In this document: positions 8,857 to 18,519 of the stretch, piece after piece
Layout: every line of letters starts with the position of its first letter
Numbering within the stretch: position 1 is the stretch's first letter
NCBI RefSeq assembly: GCF_023015905.1
Contig: NZ_JALKBD010000013.1
Coordinates: 62,001-126,000, forward strand
Source: Arenibacter sp. F20364
Lineage (GTDB): Bacteria > Bacteroidota > Bacteroidia > Flavobacteriales > Flavobacteriaceae
Reading direction: 5' to 3'
DNA: 64,000 bases
The notes under the pieces: generated by a model
Databases searched by the model: none
What the model was told of the DNA's origin: nothing
What the model saw: only the letters and a program-made list of their open reading frames with translations
Translations under genes and position numbers: made by a program

Positions 8857-10080
8857 ATGCAACACATTATAGACCGGTTTATAAGTTACATTACCATAGA
8901 TACTCAAAGCGACCCCAATTCCACAAGCACGCCAAGTACTGAAAAGCAATGGACACTTGCCCATAAATTGGTGGAGGAACTTAATCAAATTGGAATGCAA
9001 GATGTCACTATCGATGACAAAGCGTACATTATGGCGACTTTACCCAGCAATATGGAGAAGCAAGTGCCAACAATTGGATTTATTTCACATTTTGATACTT
9101 CCCCTGATTTCACCGCTACCAATGTGAAGCCCCAAATAATCAAAAATTATGATGGCGGCGATATTGTCCTGAACAAAGCGGAAAATATAATACTATCTCC
9201 CAGTTATTTTGATGACCTATTGCAGTACAAGGGCAATACCCTTATCACTACAGATGGTACCACTTTATTGGGTGCCGATGATAAAGCCGGAATCGCCGAG
9301 ATTGTAACCGCCATGGAATATTTAATTAAAAACCCTGCAATTAAACACGGTAAAATTAGGGTAGGCTTTACACCAGATGAAGAGATTGGCCGTGGCGCAC
9401 ACCATTTTGATGTGGCCACTTTTGGGGCCGATTGGGCCTATACCATGGATGGCAGCCAAATTGGGGAGTTGGAATATGAAAACTTCAATGCTGCCGGGGC
9501 AAAAATTACCATTAAAGGAAAAAGTGTTCATCCTGGCTATGCCAAAGGAAAAATGGTAAATGCCATTTTGATCGCAAACAGTTTTATTTCCCAATTACCA
9601 GGTCATGAAGTGCCTCAAAAAACTACTAGACGGGAAGGTTTCTTTCACGTCCACCATATTAAAGGAGAAATCGAGCTTGCCGAAATTGAACTGATCATAC
9701 GGGACCACGACCTGAAAAAATTTGAACAGCGGAAGGAACTTTTACAATATATCACGGAAAATTTGAATGCCGAATACGGGGATTATGTCCATCTCGATAT
9801 CAAAGACCAATATTTTAATATGCGCGAAAAAATTGAACCCGTAATGCATATTGTTGAAATTGCCAAAGAGGCTATGGAGAGCTTGGACATTACCCCAGTC
9901 ATTAAACCAATAAGAGGTGGTACCGATGGTTCACAATTGAGTTATATGGGATTGCCATGCCCAAATATTTTTGCGGGCGGACACAATTTTCATGGAAAAT
10001 ATGAGTATGTCCCTGTTGAAAGTATGCAGAAAGCCGTTGATGTTATCGTGAAAATTTGCGAACTTACCGCTAAAAGATAG
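8857..10080 (+). CDS. pepT: Peptidase T (tripeptide aminopeptidase), M20 family
   Basis: Removes N-terminal residues from tripeptides in the cytosol. At 407 residues it is the family's usual size and starts MQHIIDRFISYITIDTQSD. The dinuclear zinc site is complete: GFISHFDTSPD (His and Asp), TLLGADDKAGIAEI (bridging Asp), TPDEEIGRGA (catalytic Glu pair), YTMDGS, and C-terminal FAGGHNFHGKYE (His). A dimerization (lid) domain sits between. The next gene starts 58 bp downstream and may be co-transcribed. Confidence 0.97.
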   Translation: MQHIIDRFISYITIDTQSDPNSTSTPSTEKQWTLAHKLVEELNQIGMQDVTIDDKAYIMATLPSNMEKQVPTIGFISHFDTSPDFTATNVKPQIIKNYDGGDIVLNKAENIILSPSYFDDLLQYKGNTLITTDGTTLLGADDKAGIAEIVTAMEYLIKNPAIKHGKIRVGFTPDEEIGRGAHHFDVATFGADWAYTMDGSQIGELEYENFNAAGAKITIKGKSVHPGYAKGKMVNAILIANSFISQLPGHEVPQKTTRREGFFHVHHIKGEIELAEIELIIRDHDLKKFEQRKELLQYITENLNAEYGDYVHLDIKDQYFNMREKIEPVMHIVEIAKEAMESLDITPVIKPIRGGTDGSQLSYMGLPCPNIFAGGHNFHGKYEYVPVESMQKAVDVIVKICELTAKR

Positions 10081-10138
10081 ATCAAGAAATTGTATGTCCA
10101 TTTAATGGTAATAATTTTCATTTCATTTGTAAAGTAAA

Positions 10139-10735
10139 ATGAATACTCAAGAAAAAATAGAAGCCTATTTCGCAAAAGAACAGCCCTTTAAGGAAGGGAT
10201 TGGACGCTTACGGGAATTGGCCCGTAAAACCCAATTTGTTGAAACTTATAAATGGGGTATCCCTGTCTATACCATAGACAATAAGAACGTGCTGGGCATT
10301 TTGGCCTTTAAACATCATTTTGGTATTTGGTTCTATAATGGCGTCTTTTTAAAAGACCCGAAAAAAGTACTGGAAAATGCCCAGGAAGGTAAAACAAAGG
10401 CTATGAGACATTGGAAATTCAATACTAATGAAGGTATTGATGAAGCCGCAGTTCTGTCCTATTTCCAAGAAGCCATTAGTAACCAAAAGAAGGGTCTTAC
10501 TCTTGTCCCTGAAAAAAACAAGCCCATCTTAATGCCTCCCTTGTTAAAAAAAGCACTTGGCGAAAATCCTGCCATTAAACGGAAATATGAAAGTTTAACC
10601 CCCTATAAGCAAAGGGAATATTGTGAATATATTTCTCAGGCCAAACAGGAAAAGACTAAACTATCTAGACTGGAGAAATGTACATCCTTGTTGGAAAAAG
10701 GTTTGGGGTTGCACGATAAATATAGGAAAGGGTAG
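10139..10735 (+). CDS. DUF1801/YdeI-family protein
   Basis: A 198-residue cytosolic protein. Residues 15-110 match the DUF1801 (YdhG-like) fold: VETYKWGIPVYTID, GILAFKHHFGIWFYNG and MRHWKFN. The C-terminal part, with LKKALGENPAIKRKYESLTPYKQREYCEYI, matches the helical bacteriocin-resistance (YdeI/OmpD-associated) domain: the 'SLTPYKQREYCEYI' helix. Function is unknown; related proteins are linked loosely to stress or antimicrobial-peptide tolerance. Confidence 0.85.
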   Translation: MNTQEKIEAYFAKEQPFKEGIGRLRELARKTQFVETYKWGIPVYTIDNKNVLGILAFKHHFGIWFYNGVFLKDPKKVLENAQEGKTKAMRHWKFNTNEGIDEAAVLSYFQEAISNQKKGLTLVPEKNKPILMPPLLKKALGENPAIKRKYESLTPYKQREYCEYISQAKQEKTKLSRLEKCTSLLEKGLGLHDKYRKG

Positions 10736-10738
10736 GTC

Positions 10739-10759
10739 GTAGTCAGTAGTCAGTAGTCA
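10739..10759. repeat. Three tandem copies of GTAGTCA
   Basis: A 7-base unit repeated exactly three times directly after the DUF1801 stop codon. No function evident; a possible slippage site. Confidence 0.7.
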
Positions 10760-10809
10760 GAAAATTAATTAGAATTGAATATTCCAACTATACCCTAATG
10801 AATAACGAT

Positions 10810-12417
10810 TTATTTAGTGGTATTTTCCAATACGATAATGGATGGTCCTTCTGATAGCCATTTTTGGCCCAGACCAGTGGTATCCCCTAACGGCAGAAAG
10901 TAGACAAAAGACCCCAAGGCCAGATCAATATCGCCATCGGCATCCATGTCCTCTGCATCCATCACTATCCATCGACCGTTGATCGACTCAGGAAAGGAAT
11001 AATCTTCAAATTTCATATTGCCCTTATTTTCCAGATACACAAAACTTTCTTCAGGAGAGCTCATGTAATCAGGAAAAAATGAAATTGCCGCAATATCTAG
11101 ATCTCCGTCCAAGTCATAATCTCTTGGCATTGCTTTATAAGCCCCGTTCAATTGGTAAAAAAAAGATTGCTCAAAGTTTAACTCCCCGTCATTCAGAAAT
11201 ACATAAATGCCGTGGTAGTCCTTTAGTATTGGTGTCTTGTCCGCATTATCCCCACATACATATAGGATATCATCAAACCCGTCATTGTTAAAATCTACCA
11301 ACTCCATATACTGGGAACCATTAAGTGGCAAAAAAGAAAGCAATCTTCTAATCGAAAAAGTACCATCACCCTTATTTTGATAGTAGAAAACACCTTCATC
11401 CCCTTGAGCCATAAGTACAAAAATATCTTGAAGGCCATCCCCATTGACATCCTTTATAACTGCAGTAATGGCGCCTGATCGATTATCCAATGTCCTCAAG
11501 GTGTATTTATCCCCCCCTCTATTCTCGTACCAAACCAATTTACCGGTTTCATTACCGTATTCACAGGCAACTACGTCCTCCAATCCGTCATTATTTAAAT
11601 CCCCATAAGCCATGTTTACCGGTCTTTGTAAATTGGGAATTACCTCCTTGGAAGTGTATGATCCCGTAGTACCCTTGGCAAATAATTTTTGTATGGCTCC
11701 ATCAGATACATCATTGGGAAAAATATTTTTACCTGTGGTTGTCAAATAGATGGTATCGTAGTTTTCGTAATAGTGGATGGGTGCTGTCCTAAGCCCTAGA
11801 ACAAAATCCTTTTCAAGGTCCTTGGTAAGGAAAGTCAGGCTATTTATATTTCGTTTACTATCCGCATATATCACTCCCCTATTGTTTGGAAGTATTTTAA
11901 CCATAGTGGTTAGGGACGGAGTGTGGGAAAAGACAGATTCTCTATATTTAAAATGCTTGAGGCCCATTCTAATTTTGTTGGCTCGTTTAGGAGGTAAAAT
12001 GGTATCCGGGGAGTTGCTTACATAGTAATCCACTATTCTATCCCAATCTTCTTTGGCCAAAAGAGGACTCTCAGGAAAGATATTGGCTTTTTTAACCACT
12101 TCCCCACTCCTACCCGCATCAAACAAGCTATCCGGCCTTATATTTCCTTTATAGATTCCCAAGCGATGTCCCATTGCTGGCAGTACATCGTTTTTCCAAC
12201 TGGACTTTGGCAACAATTCCGGTTTAACAAATAAATGACAACTGGAACAATGAATTTGAGCCAATTGGTTACCTGGTAGTTTAGTGGCCGGTATTTCCTT
12301 GTATTCCATTTCTTTTAATTCCTTTTTTTTTCCGGAGCAGGAGTTTAGCACTAGAATAAGCCCACATAATGGAAGTAAAGGTTTCAAAAAATATCTGATA
12401 TTGATAGTCAACTCCAT
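10810..12417 (-). CDS. Lipoprotein with cytochrome c-type heme site and FG-GAP/VCBS repeats
   Basis: A 535-residue lipoprotein (lipobox LNSC). Residues 50-85 hold CSSCH followed by a downstream LPAMGHRLG, which fits a single c-type heme with a Met ligand. The rest (about residues 150-530) is a beta-propeller of FG-GAP/VCBS repeats with Asp-rich calcium loops such as DLNNDGLEDV, DVNGDGLQDI, DFNNDGFDDI and DYDLDGDLDI. Likely a surface or periplasmic protein linking electron transfer with an extracellular binding platform; the partner is unknown. It stands alone, divergent from the cNMP/CBS gene. Confidence 0.85.
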   Translation of the reverse strand: MELTINIRYFLKPLLPLCGLILVLNSCSGKKKELKEMEYKEIPATKLPGNQLAQIHCSSCHLFVKPELLPKSSWKNDVLPAMGHRLGIYKGNIRPDSLFDAGRSGEVVKKANIFPESPLLAKEDWDRIVDYYVSNSPDTILPPKRANKIRMGLKHFKYRESVFSHTPSLTTMVKILPNNRGVIYADSKRNINSLTFLTKDLEKDFVLGLRTAPIHYYENYDTIYLTTTGKNIFPNDVSDGAIQKLFAKGTTGSYTSKEVIPNLQRPVNMAYGDLNNDGLEDVVACEYGNETGKLVWYENRGGDKYTLRTLDNRSGAITAVIKDVNGDGLQDIFVLMAQGDEGVFYYQNKGDGTFSIRRLLSFLPLNGSQYMELVDFNNDGFDDILYVCGDNADKTPILKDYHGIYVFLNDGELNFEQSFFYQLNGAYKAMPRDYDLDGDLDIAAISFFPDYMSSPEESFVYLENKGNMKFEDYSFPESINGRWIVMDAEDMDADGDIDLALGSFVYFLPLGDTTGLGQKWLSEGPSIIVLENTTK

Positions 12418-12738
12418 TTACAAAATTTAAGGGAAAAGTCCGCTTGTCGAACTGGTCCAGCCCACAATAATTCAATCCAATGCCAAAACTATAGCGATAA
12501 ATATTTAATCAAATATAATTTTATTCTTTGTTTAAAATCGATTGAAGAAGATATTAGCAGTTTTTTCAGTTGTTGGAGGCTTCCAAAACAAGTAACTTTA
12601 ACCATTATTTTTCTTTAGGAAATTAGCTCTTAGAATATATTATATCAAAACCGCTGGGACAACAATTGATAAATGACAAAAGGATTTAGCGTTGATAGAG
12701 TTTGATAAAATAATTAAAAGAATAAGAAATAACAGCAG
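12418..12738. other. Divergent intergenic region, 320 bp
   Basis: Contains the promoters of two divergent genes and no open frame of note. I see no clear TAnnTTTG box or inverted repeat in it. Confidence 0.5.
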
Positions 12739-14661
12739 ATGAAAAATACCATTTCACATAGAGTAGCCGATTTTTTGAAAAACTTTCCGCCCTTTAATGT
12801 CTTGGCCCAAAAAGACCTTGAAACCCTTTCAGAAGAAATTACCATTGTCTATAAGGAAAGGGATAGTATCGTATTTGCCGAAAATGATGCACCCCATCCA
12901 TATTTCTACGTTGTCAACAAGGGTGCTGTTGCCCTTAAAAGAGGATCGGATAAGGGTATTATGGACATGTGTGACGAGGGGGATATTTTCGGGCTTAGAC
13001 CTTTAATGGCACAAGAAAATTATAAAATGAGTGCAAAGGCACATGAAGAAAGTATCCTATATGCCATTCCTATCGACATTTTTAAACCCTATGCCCGAAA
13101 AAATATAGCCGTTGGCAATTTCTTGATCGAAAGTTTCGCCTCTAATACAAGAAATCCTTATTCGAAAAGTCATCGGGGCAAATTATATGACGAGGTACCG
13201 GAAATAAATCCTGTTGCACCCGATGCGCAAGTACTGGATTTACAATCGGTACAGTACTCCAAACAACTAGTGACCTGTTCCCCATCCAGTTCGGCCAAAA
13301 CAATCGCCACAAAAATGACCGAAAAAAATGTTGGTGCCATGCTGGTAGTCAAGGATAAGATGCCTATCGGTATCATCACGGACAAAGACCTCCGGAACAA
13401 TATTGTTACCGGAAAATATCCCATAACTACCAAAGCCAAGGAAATTATGGTTTCCCCAGTTATAACCTATAGCAAAAATCTGACTATAACGCAGGCACAG
13501 ATGGCTATGATGAAAAGTAACATCAGCCATTTATGCATCACTAAGGACGGTACGCCCAACTCCAAGGCTATAGGAATACTTTCCAAACATGATGTTATGG
13601 TAGCTTTGGGAAATAACCCGGCAGTATTGATCAAGGCCATAAATAGGGCCAAGAAAATAAAATCGATAAAACAAATTAGAAAAAGTATAACGCATCTCCT
13701 ACAGGACTATTTGGATCAAAATATCCCCATTAAATTGACTACCAAAATAATATCCGAACTTAACGATGCCTGTGTTAAACAGATTATTAAACTATCCTTG
13801 GAGGAAATGCCAACAAAGCCTCCAGTAAGATTTGCATGGCTGGCTCTTGGTAGCCAAGGACGGAGCGAACAACTCCTTCAGACCGATCAGGACAATGCCA
13901 TGATCTTTGAAAATGTTCCTGAGGAAAAGCTTGTAGAAACAACCTCCTATTTTTTGGAGTTGTCCAAACTTATAAACAAAGGCTTGTTTGATATTGGATA
14001 TGAATATTGCCCTGCGGAAATGATGGCTTCCAACCCCAATTGGTGCTTAAGCCTGGATGAATGGAAAAAAACCATATCCCACTGGATAATAAATCCCGGG
14101 ACAGATGAAGTTTTGCTATCCTCTATATTTTTTGATTATAACATTACCTATGGTGATGTAAATTTGGTGAACGAATTGTCCGAACACATTTTTGAAACCA
14201 TTAAAAAATATCCCATCTTCTATTTACACTTGGCGAGTGGGGCCCTTCAAAACCCATCCCCAACTGGCTTTTTTAGGCAACTGTTGGTTGAGGAAGACGG
14301 GGAACATAAAGATTCCTTCGATCTAAAAAGGCGGGCATTAATGCCCTTGACCGATGCGGCAAGAGTACTGATTTTATCACATTCGGTTAAGTCTATCAAT
14401 AGTACAGCAGAGCGATTTGAAAAACTGGCAGAGTTGGAACCCAATAACGAGGAAATCTTTATGGCCTGCTCCTATGCCACCAGGGCCCTTTTAAAGTTCA
14501 GGACAAAACAAGGTCTGCTCCACAATGATTCTGGGCGGTACATTGCCATAGACAAATTGACCAAGGAAGAAAGAATTAAACTGAAAAGAACTTTTAAGAC
14601 CATAAAGGAAATTCAGGAATTGGTAAGTGTTAGATTCAAAGTTTCAAATTTGTTACGATGA
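12739..14661 (+). CDS. cNMP-binding / CBS pair / DUF294 nucleotidyltransferase-like signalling protein
   Basis: A 640-residue cytosolic regulator. Order: cyclic-nucleotide-binding-like domain (about residues 15-120), two CBS domains (about 170-285; VKDKMPIGIITDKDLRN), DUF294 nucleotidyltransferase-like domain (GSQGRSEQ...TDQDN near residue 371, keeping the G-S and D-x-D positions) and a C-terminal helical DUF294 substrate-binding region. The family resembles GlnD uridylyltransferases and is thought to sense nucleotides; the target is unknown. It is coupled by an ATGA overlap to a DEDDh exonuclease gene, a pairing common in Bacteroidota, often beside acetate or solute transport genes, which are absent here. 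Confidence 0.9.
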   Translation: MKNTISHRVADFLKNFPPFNVLAQKDLETLSEEITIVYKERDSIVFAENDAPHPYFYVVNKGAVALKRGSDKGIMDMCDEGDIFGLRPLMAQENYKMSAKAHEESILYAIPIDIFKPYARKNIAVGNFLIESFASNTRNPYSKSHRGKLYDEVPEINPVAPDAQVLDLQSVQYSKQLVTCSPSSSAKTIATKMTEKNVGAMLVVKDKMPIGIITDKDLRNNIVTGKYPITTKAKEIMVSPVITYSKNLTITQAQMAMMKSNISHLCITKDGTPNSKAIGILSKHDVMVALGNNPAVLIKAINRAKKIKSIKQIRKSITHLLQDYLDQNIPIKLTTKIISELNDACVKQIIKLSLEEMPTKPPVRFAWLALGSQGRSEQLLQTDQDNAMIFENVPEEKLVETTSYFLELSKLINKGLFDIGYEYCPAEMMASNPNWCLSLDEWKKTISHWIINPGTDEVLLSSIFFDYNITYGDVNLVNELSEHIFETIKKYPIFYLHLASGALQNPSPTGFFRQLLVEEDGEHKDSFDLKRRALMPLTDAARVLILSHSVKSINSTAERFEKLAELEPNNEEIFMACSYATRALLKFRTKQGLLHNDSGRYIAIDKLTKEERIKLKRTFKTIKEIQELVSVRFKVSNLLR

Positions 14662-15323
14662 TAGATTTCTTTAAAAAAAAAGTACCCGACTATCCCGATT
14701 ATTGGTTGGAATATGAGAATAGCTTTAAGAAAAAACCGATTGAGGACCTCAGCTTGGTAAGATTCGTGGTCTTAGATACGGAAACTACAGGTTTCGACTA
14801 TTTAAACGACAGGATACTCTGTATTGGGGCACTAAGTTTGGTCGACAAAAATATTGCACTCAACCAAAGCCTGGAACTTTTTTTGAAACAGGAGCATTAC
14901 AATGCGGAAACCGCAAAAATTCATGGTATCCTAAAAAATGGTGGGGCCTCCTGTATAAGTGAAAGTGCTGCCATGGAAGAATTATTGGGATTCTTAAATA
15001 ATGCCATAATTGTAGCTCACCATGCCATTTTTGACATTACAATGATCAACAGGGCGTTGGAAAGGAACGGCCTTCCAAGGTTAAAGAATAAAGTATTGGA
15101 CACTTCACATCTTTACAAAAAAACGCTATTGACTTCCAATGTGTTCAAAAAGAAAGAGCATTATTCCTTGGACGAATTGGCCGAGAAGTATGATATCTCC
15201 AAAAAGGATAGGCACACCGCCTTAGGAGATGCCTACATTACTGCCATTGCATTCCTAAAAATCAGGAATCGATTGAAGGGCAAGGGACAACTACGATTAA
15301 AAGACCTTTTAAAAATGGGGTAA
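14658..15323 (+). CDS. DEDDh 3'-5' exonuclease (DNA polymerase III epsilon-like)
   Basis: A 221-residue nuclease with all catalytic motifs: ExoI VLDTETTGF (Asp, Glu), ExoII HHAIFDITMI (Asp) and ExoIII HTALGDAYITA (His, Asp). Shares an ATGA overlap with the upstream DUF294 gene, so the two are made together. It lacks a polymerase-clamp segment and is not the replicative proofreader by itself. Its stop codon directly abuts the stop of convergent purC with no spacer. Confidence 0.92.
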   Translation: MIDFFKKKVPDYPDYWLEYENSFKKKPIEDLSLVRFVVLDTETTGFDYLNDRILCIGALSLVDKNIALNQSLELFLKQEHYNAETAKIHGILKNGGASCISESAAMEELLGFLNNAIIVAHHAIFDITMINRALERNGLPRLKNKVLDTSHLYKKTLLTSNVFKKKEHYSLDELAEKYDISKKDRHTALGDAYITAIAFLKIRNRLKGKGQLRLKDLLKMG

Positions 15324-16280
15324 CTATTTTAAGGACGACAGGTAGCCCAAAACATTTTTCTCAATTCTGGACTGTATATCCGAAATGTCGCCCTTAATAA
15401 ATTTTTCTCCGGTAATATTTTCGTATAGTTCAATATACCTTTCAGAGACGGTCTGGATATAATCATCGGTCATTTCAGGTACAACCTGCCCTTTTAAACC
15501 TTGGAAGTTATTGCTTATCAACCATTGGCGAACGAATTCCTTGGACAATTGCTTCTGGGCCTCTCCCCTATTTTGTCGTTCCCCATAGCCTTCGGCATAA
15601 AAATAACGGGAAGAATCAGGGGTATGGATTTCATCTATAAGTACAATTTTTCCATCCTTGGTTTTCCCAAATTCGTATTTGGTGTCCACTAAGATCAATC
15701 CTCTCTTGGCGGCAATTTCCGTTCCTCTTTGAAAGAGTGCCTTGGTGTACTTTTCAAGAACCAGATAATCTTCCCCGCTAACTATTCCCCTTTCCAAAAT
15801 GGCTTCCCTGGATATATCCTCATCATGGTCTCCCATTTCGGCCTTGGTAGCAGGGGTAATTATAGGAGTGGGAAACTTGTCGTTTTCTGACATCCCGTGG
15901 GGCATGGGAACACCACATAACATTCTTTTACCTGCCTTGTATTCCCGTGCGGCGTGCCCAGATAAATAACCTCTGATCACCATTTCCACTTTAAACGGCT
16001 CACAGGCAAACCCGACGGCAACATTGGGATCTGGGGTAGCCATTAACCAATTGGGGACTATATCGGCCGTATCGGCCATCATCTTGGTAGCGATCTGATT
16101 AAGTATTTGACCTTTATAGGGAATTCCCTTGGGCATAACCACGTCAAAAGCCGAAAGCCTATCCGTAGCCACCATCACCAAAATATTATTTTCAAGATGA
16201 TATACTTCCCTAACCTTTCCTTTATACAAACTTTGTTGTCCCGGAAAGTTAAAATTTGTATCAATTATTGTATTACCCAT
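15324..16280 (-). CDS. purC: Phosphoribosylaminoimidazole-succinocarboxamide synthase
   Basis: Joins CAIR and aspartate using ATP to form SAICAR in purine synthesis. It has 318 residues, the longer form seen in Bacteroidota and eukaryotes. Visible motifs: [47 protein letters not shown](A)[15 protein letters not shown] and [15 protein letters not shown]. Located 10 bp after phoH on the same strand, so likely co-transcribed. Confidence 0.97.
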   Translation of the reverse strand: MGNTIIDTNFNFPGQQSLYKGKVREVYHLENNILVMVATDRLSAFDVVMPKGIPYKGQILNQIATKMMADTADIVPNWLMATPDPNVAVGFACEPFKVEMVIRGYLSGHAAREYKAGKRMLCGVPMPHGMSENDKFPTPIITPATKAEMGDHDEDISREAILERGIVSGEDYLVLEKYTKALFQRGTEIAAKRGLILVDTKYEFGKTKDGKIVLIDEIHTPDSSRYFYAEGYGERQNRGEAQKQLSKEFVRQWLISNNFQGLKGQVVPEMTDDYIQTVSERYIELYENITGEKFIKGDISDIQSRIEKNVLGYLSSLK

Positions 16281-16290
16281 GCTCCTACTA

Positions 16291-17244
16291 TCAATTGTTA
16301 TGCTCTATTCCCTTATAAGCCTCTATAACCTTTTTAACCAATTTGTGCCTAATCACATCCTTATCGTCCAAATAAATAACCTCTATCCCTTCAACATTCT
16401 GAAGCACCAATAAGGCCTCTTTTAATCCTGAAATCAAACGTCTTGGCAAATCAATTTGCCCCGGATCGCCATTAATTAAAAATTTGGCATTTTTCCCCAT
16501 CCTTGTCAGGAACATTTTCATCTGGGCATGGGTGGTATTTTGGGCCTCATCCAAAATTACAAAGGCATTATCCAAAGTCCTACCGCGCATAAAGGCCATA
16601 GGAGCAATCTGTATAGTGCCATTTTCTATATAATGGGCCAATTTTTCCGGCGCTATCATGTCACGCAATGCGTCGTACAAAGGCTGCATATACGGATCCA
16701 ACTTTTCCTTAAGATCTCCTGGCAAAAATCCCAAATTTTCACCGGCCTCTACAGCTGGTCTGGTCAATATAATTCGTTTAACCTGTTTTTCCTTTAAAGC
16801 CTTTACGGCCAATGCCACCCCTGTATATGTTTTTCCGGTTCCAGCCGGACCAACGGCAAATACCATGTCATTGTTCCTAGCGGCATCTACCAGTCTTCGC
16901 TGATTAACGGTCTGAGCCTTTATAAGCCTACCGCTGACGCCATGGACCAAAACTTCACCACTTATCTCCGAAGACTCTAACACTTCCTGTCCATTGCTTG
17001 CCAAGAGGCGCTCAATGCTGTTTTCATCCAACTTATTATACTTGGCGTAATGGGCGGTAAGCAGATCGAACCTTCTGTCAAATTCGTCCAATAAGTCTTC
17101 GTCGCCGTAGACCTTAATTTTGTTGCCCCTAGCAACAATTTTTAGCTTGGGAAAGTGTTTTTTCAGTAAATCTATGTTCTCATTGTTCTGTCCAAAAAAT
17201 TCCCTTGGGCTGATGTCTGTAAGTTCTATTATAAGTTCGTTCAA
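16291..17244 (-). CDS. PhoH-family ATPase
   Basis: A 317-residue cytosolic P-loop protein of the PhoH/YbeZ type. It has an N-terminal KH-like region (residues 1-105) and an ATPase core with Walker [11 protein letters not shown] (about 132-141), Walker [11 protein letters not shown] and sensor [13 protein letters not shown]. Relatives act with the endoribonuclease YbeY in 16S rRNA maturation; the YbeY gene is not visible here. The first gene of a two-gene unit with purC. Confidence 0.93.
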   Translation of the reverse strand: MNELIIELTDISPREFFGQNNENIDLLKKHFPKLKIVARGNKIKVYGDEDLLDEFDRRFDLLTAHYAKYNKLDENSIERLLASNGQEVLESSEISGEVLVHGVSGRLIKAQTVNQRRLVDAARNNDMVFAVGPAGTGKTYTGVALAVKALKEKQVKRIILTRPAVEAGENLGFLPGDLKEKLDPYMQPLYDALRDMIAPEKLAHYIENGTIQIAPMAFMRGRTLDNAFVILDEAQNTTHAQMKMFLTRMGKNAKFLINGDPGQIDLPRRLISGLKEALLVLQNVEGIEVIYLDDKDVIRHKLVKKVIEAYKGIEHNN

Positions 17245-17284
17245 AGAAGAGAGGTGTTATTAGGATTAGATATGAAATATATAT

Positions 17285-17314
17285 TTTGGTTCGCTAATTT
17301 TTTGTGTAATTTTG
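17285..17314 (+). promoter_or_regulatory. Bacteroidota-type promoter of the SAM hydrolase operon
   Basis: TTTG (17285-17288), 18 bases, then TAATTTTG (17307-17314), an exact TAnnTTTG box, 60 bases upstream of the ATG at 17374. Confidence 0.65.
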
Positions 17315-17373
17315 TTTAACAAACTTAAGTAAAAAAACAACTTACCGAACCAAAAACATATCAACAGTCCTAT

Positions 17374-18204
17374 ATGGCTATAATTACTTTAACTACTGAT
17401 TTTGGACATAAAGACCATTTTGTAGGCGCCATAAAAGGGACAATTTACAAGGAATTGTCAGATGCGAAAATTGTTGATATTTCACATTCCATTGCGCCTT
17501 TCAATATTCAGGAATGCGCCTACATCCTCAAAAATTCATATAAAAATTTTCCTGATGGCAGTATCCATATCGTAGGTGTGGACTCTGAATTAACACCAGA
17601 AAACCAACATATTGCCGTATTGGTGGACAACCACTATTTTATAATGGCCAACAATGGGGTCATAGGGCTTATAATTTCTGAAATAGTGCCGGAAAAAGTG
17701 GTAGAAATTCAATTGCCAAATAGCATTGACAGTTCGTTTCCGGAAATGGATGTTTTCGTGAAGGCCGCAAGCCATATTGCCCGTGGAGGAAAATTGGAAG
17801 TTATAGGAAGACCGTTTAAAGACCTGAAAGACCTAAGGGAATTCAACCCAAGAATTTCAGAGGACCAGAAGACCATATCAGGAAGTGTCATTTATATAGA
17901 TAACTACGGTAATGTGGTGACGAACATTCAACAAAACACCTTTAAATCTATTGGTAAAGGCAGACCTTTTGAACTGCATGCCCGAAATAAAAAAATACGG
18001 GAAATCCATAAAAAATATAGCGACATTATTAACTACAGCCTAGACAAAAGTCAACGTAAATCCCCTGGTGAATTGCTTGCGCTCTTTAATTCTTCAGGCT
18101 ATATAGAAATCGCTATTTATAAGAGCGACCTAAATACTGTTGGTGGCGCCTCTACCCTGTTGGGACTCGACTATAGGGATACCGTAATTATTAATTTTAC
18201 TTAA
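17374..18204 (+). CDS. SAM hydroxide adenosyltransferase (DUF62 family)
   Basis: A 276-residue enzyme of the chlorinase/fluorinase superfamily. The non-halogenating members split S-adenosylmethionine with water to adenosine and methionine. Starts ITLTTDFGHKDHFVGAIKG, the family's N-terminal signature with the substrate Asp; IDNYGNVVTNI marks the C-terminal domain. The 20-residue loop specific to fluorinases is not evident, so halogenation is unlikely. Heads a run of small-spaced genes with the ABM protein, gldF and gldG. Confidence 0.92.
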   Translation: MAIITLTTDFGHKDHFVGAIKGTIYKELSDAKIVDISHSIAPFNIQECAYILKNSYKNFPDGSIHIVGVDSELTPENQHIAVLVDNHYFIMANNGVIGLIISEIVPEKVVEIQLPNSIDSSFPEMDVFVKAASHIARGGKLEVIGRPFKDLKDLREFNPRISEDQKTISGSVIYIDNYGNVVTNIQQNTFKSIGKGRPFELHARNKKIREIHKKYSDIINYSLDKSQRKSPGELLALFNSSGYIEIAIYKSDLNTVGGASTLLGLDYRDTVIINFT

Positions 18205-18217
18205 AGGCAATGAACAA

Positions 18218-18514
18218 ATGTTGGTAAGAATTGTAAAATTAACCTTTAAAAAGGAAAATATTGCTAGTTTTGAAGCCATCTTTGAAAACAATAAAAAGAA
18301 AATCCGACAGGTAGAAGGCTGCACCTTTTTAGAACTGTTACAGAGCAAGGAAGATAAGAATGTATTTTTTACTTACAGCTACTGGAATAGCGCCTCTGAT
18401 CTGGAAAACTATAGAAATTCGGAATTTTTCAAGAAGGTTTGGGGGAAGACCAAACTATTATTCGAAGAAAAACCAGAAGCTTGGAGCTTGGTAAAGAAGG
18501 AAACGATTAACTAA
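18218..18514 (+). CDS. Antibiotic biosynthesis monooxygenase (ABM) domain protein
   Basis: A 98-residue ferredoxin-like barrel protein of the ABM/YgiN type: LVRIVKLTFKKENIASFEAIFE, GCTFLELLQSKEDKNVFFTYSYWNS, and a closing FFKKVWGKTKLLFEEKPEAWSL. Members bind quinones or heme or act as small monooxygenases; the substrate is unknown. It lies 13 bp after the SAM hydrolase and 5 bp before gldF. Confidence 0.88.
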   Translation: MLVRIVKLTFKKENIASFEAIFENNKKKIRQVEGCTFLELLQSKEDKNVFFTYSYWNSASDLENYRNSEFFKKVWGKTKLLFEEKPEAWSLVKKETIN

Positions 18515-18519
18515 AATAC

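Noticed and set aside
17374-18204. Considered as a fluorinase or chlorinase
   Set aside because: The fluorinase-specific loop is not evident and the context is ordinary; the SAM hydrolase activity of DUF62 is the more likely one.
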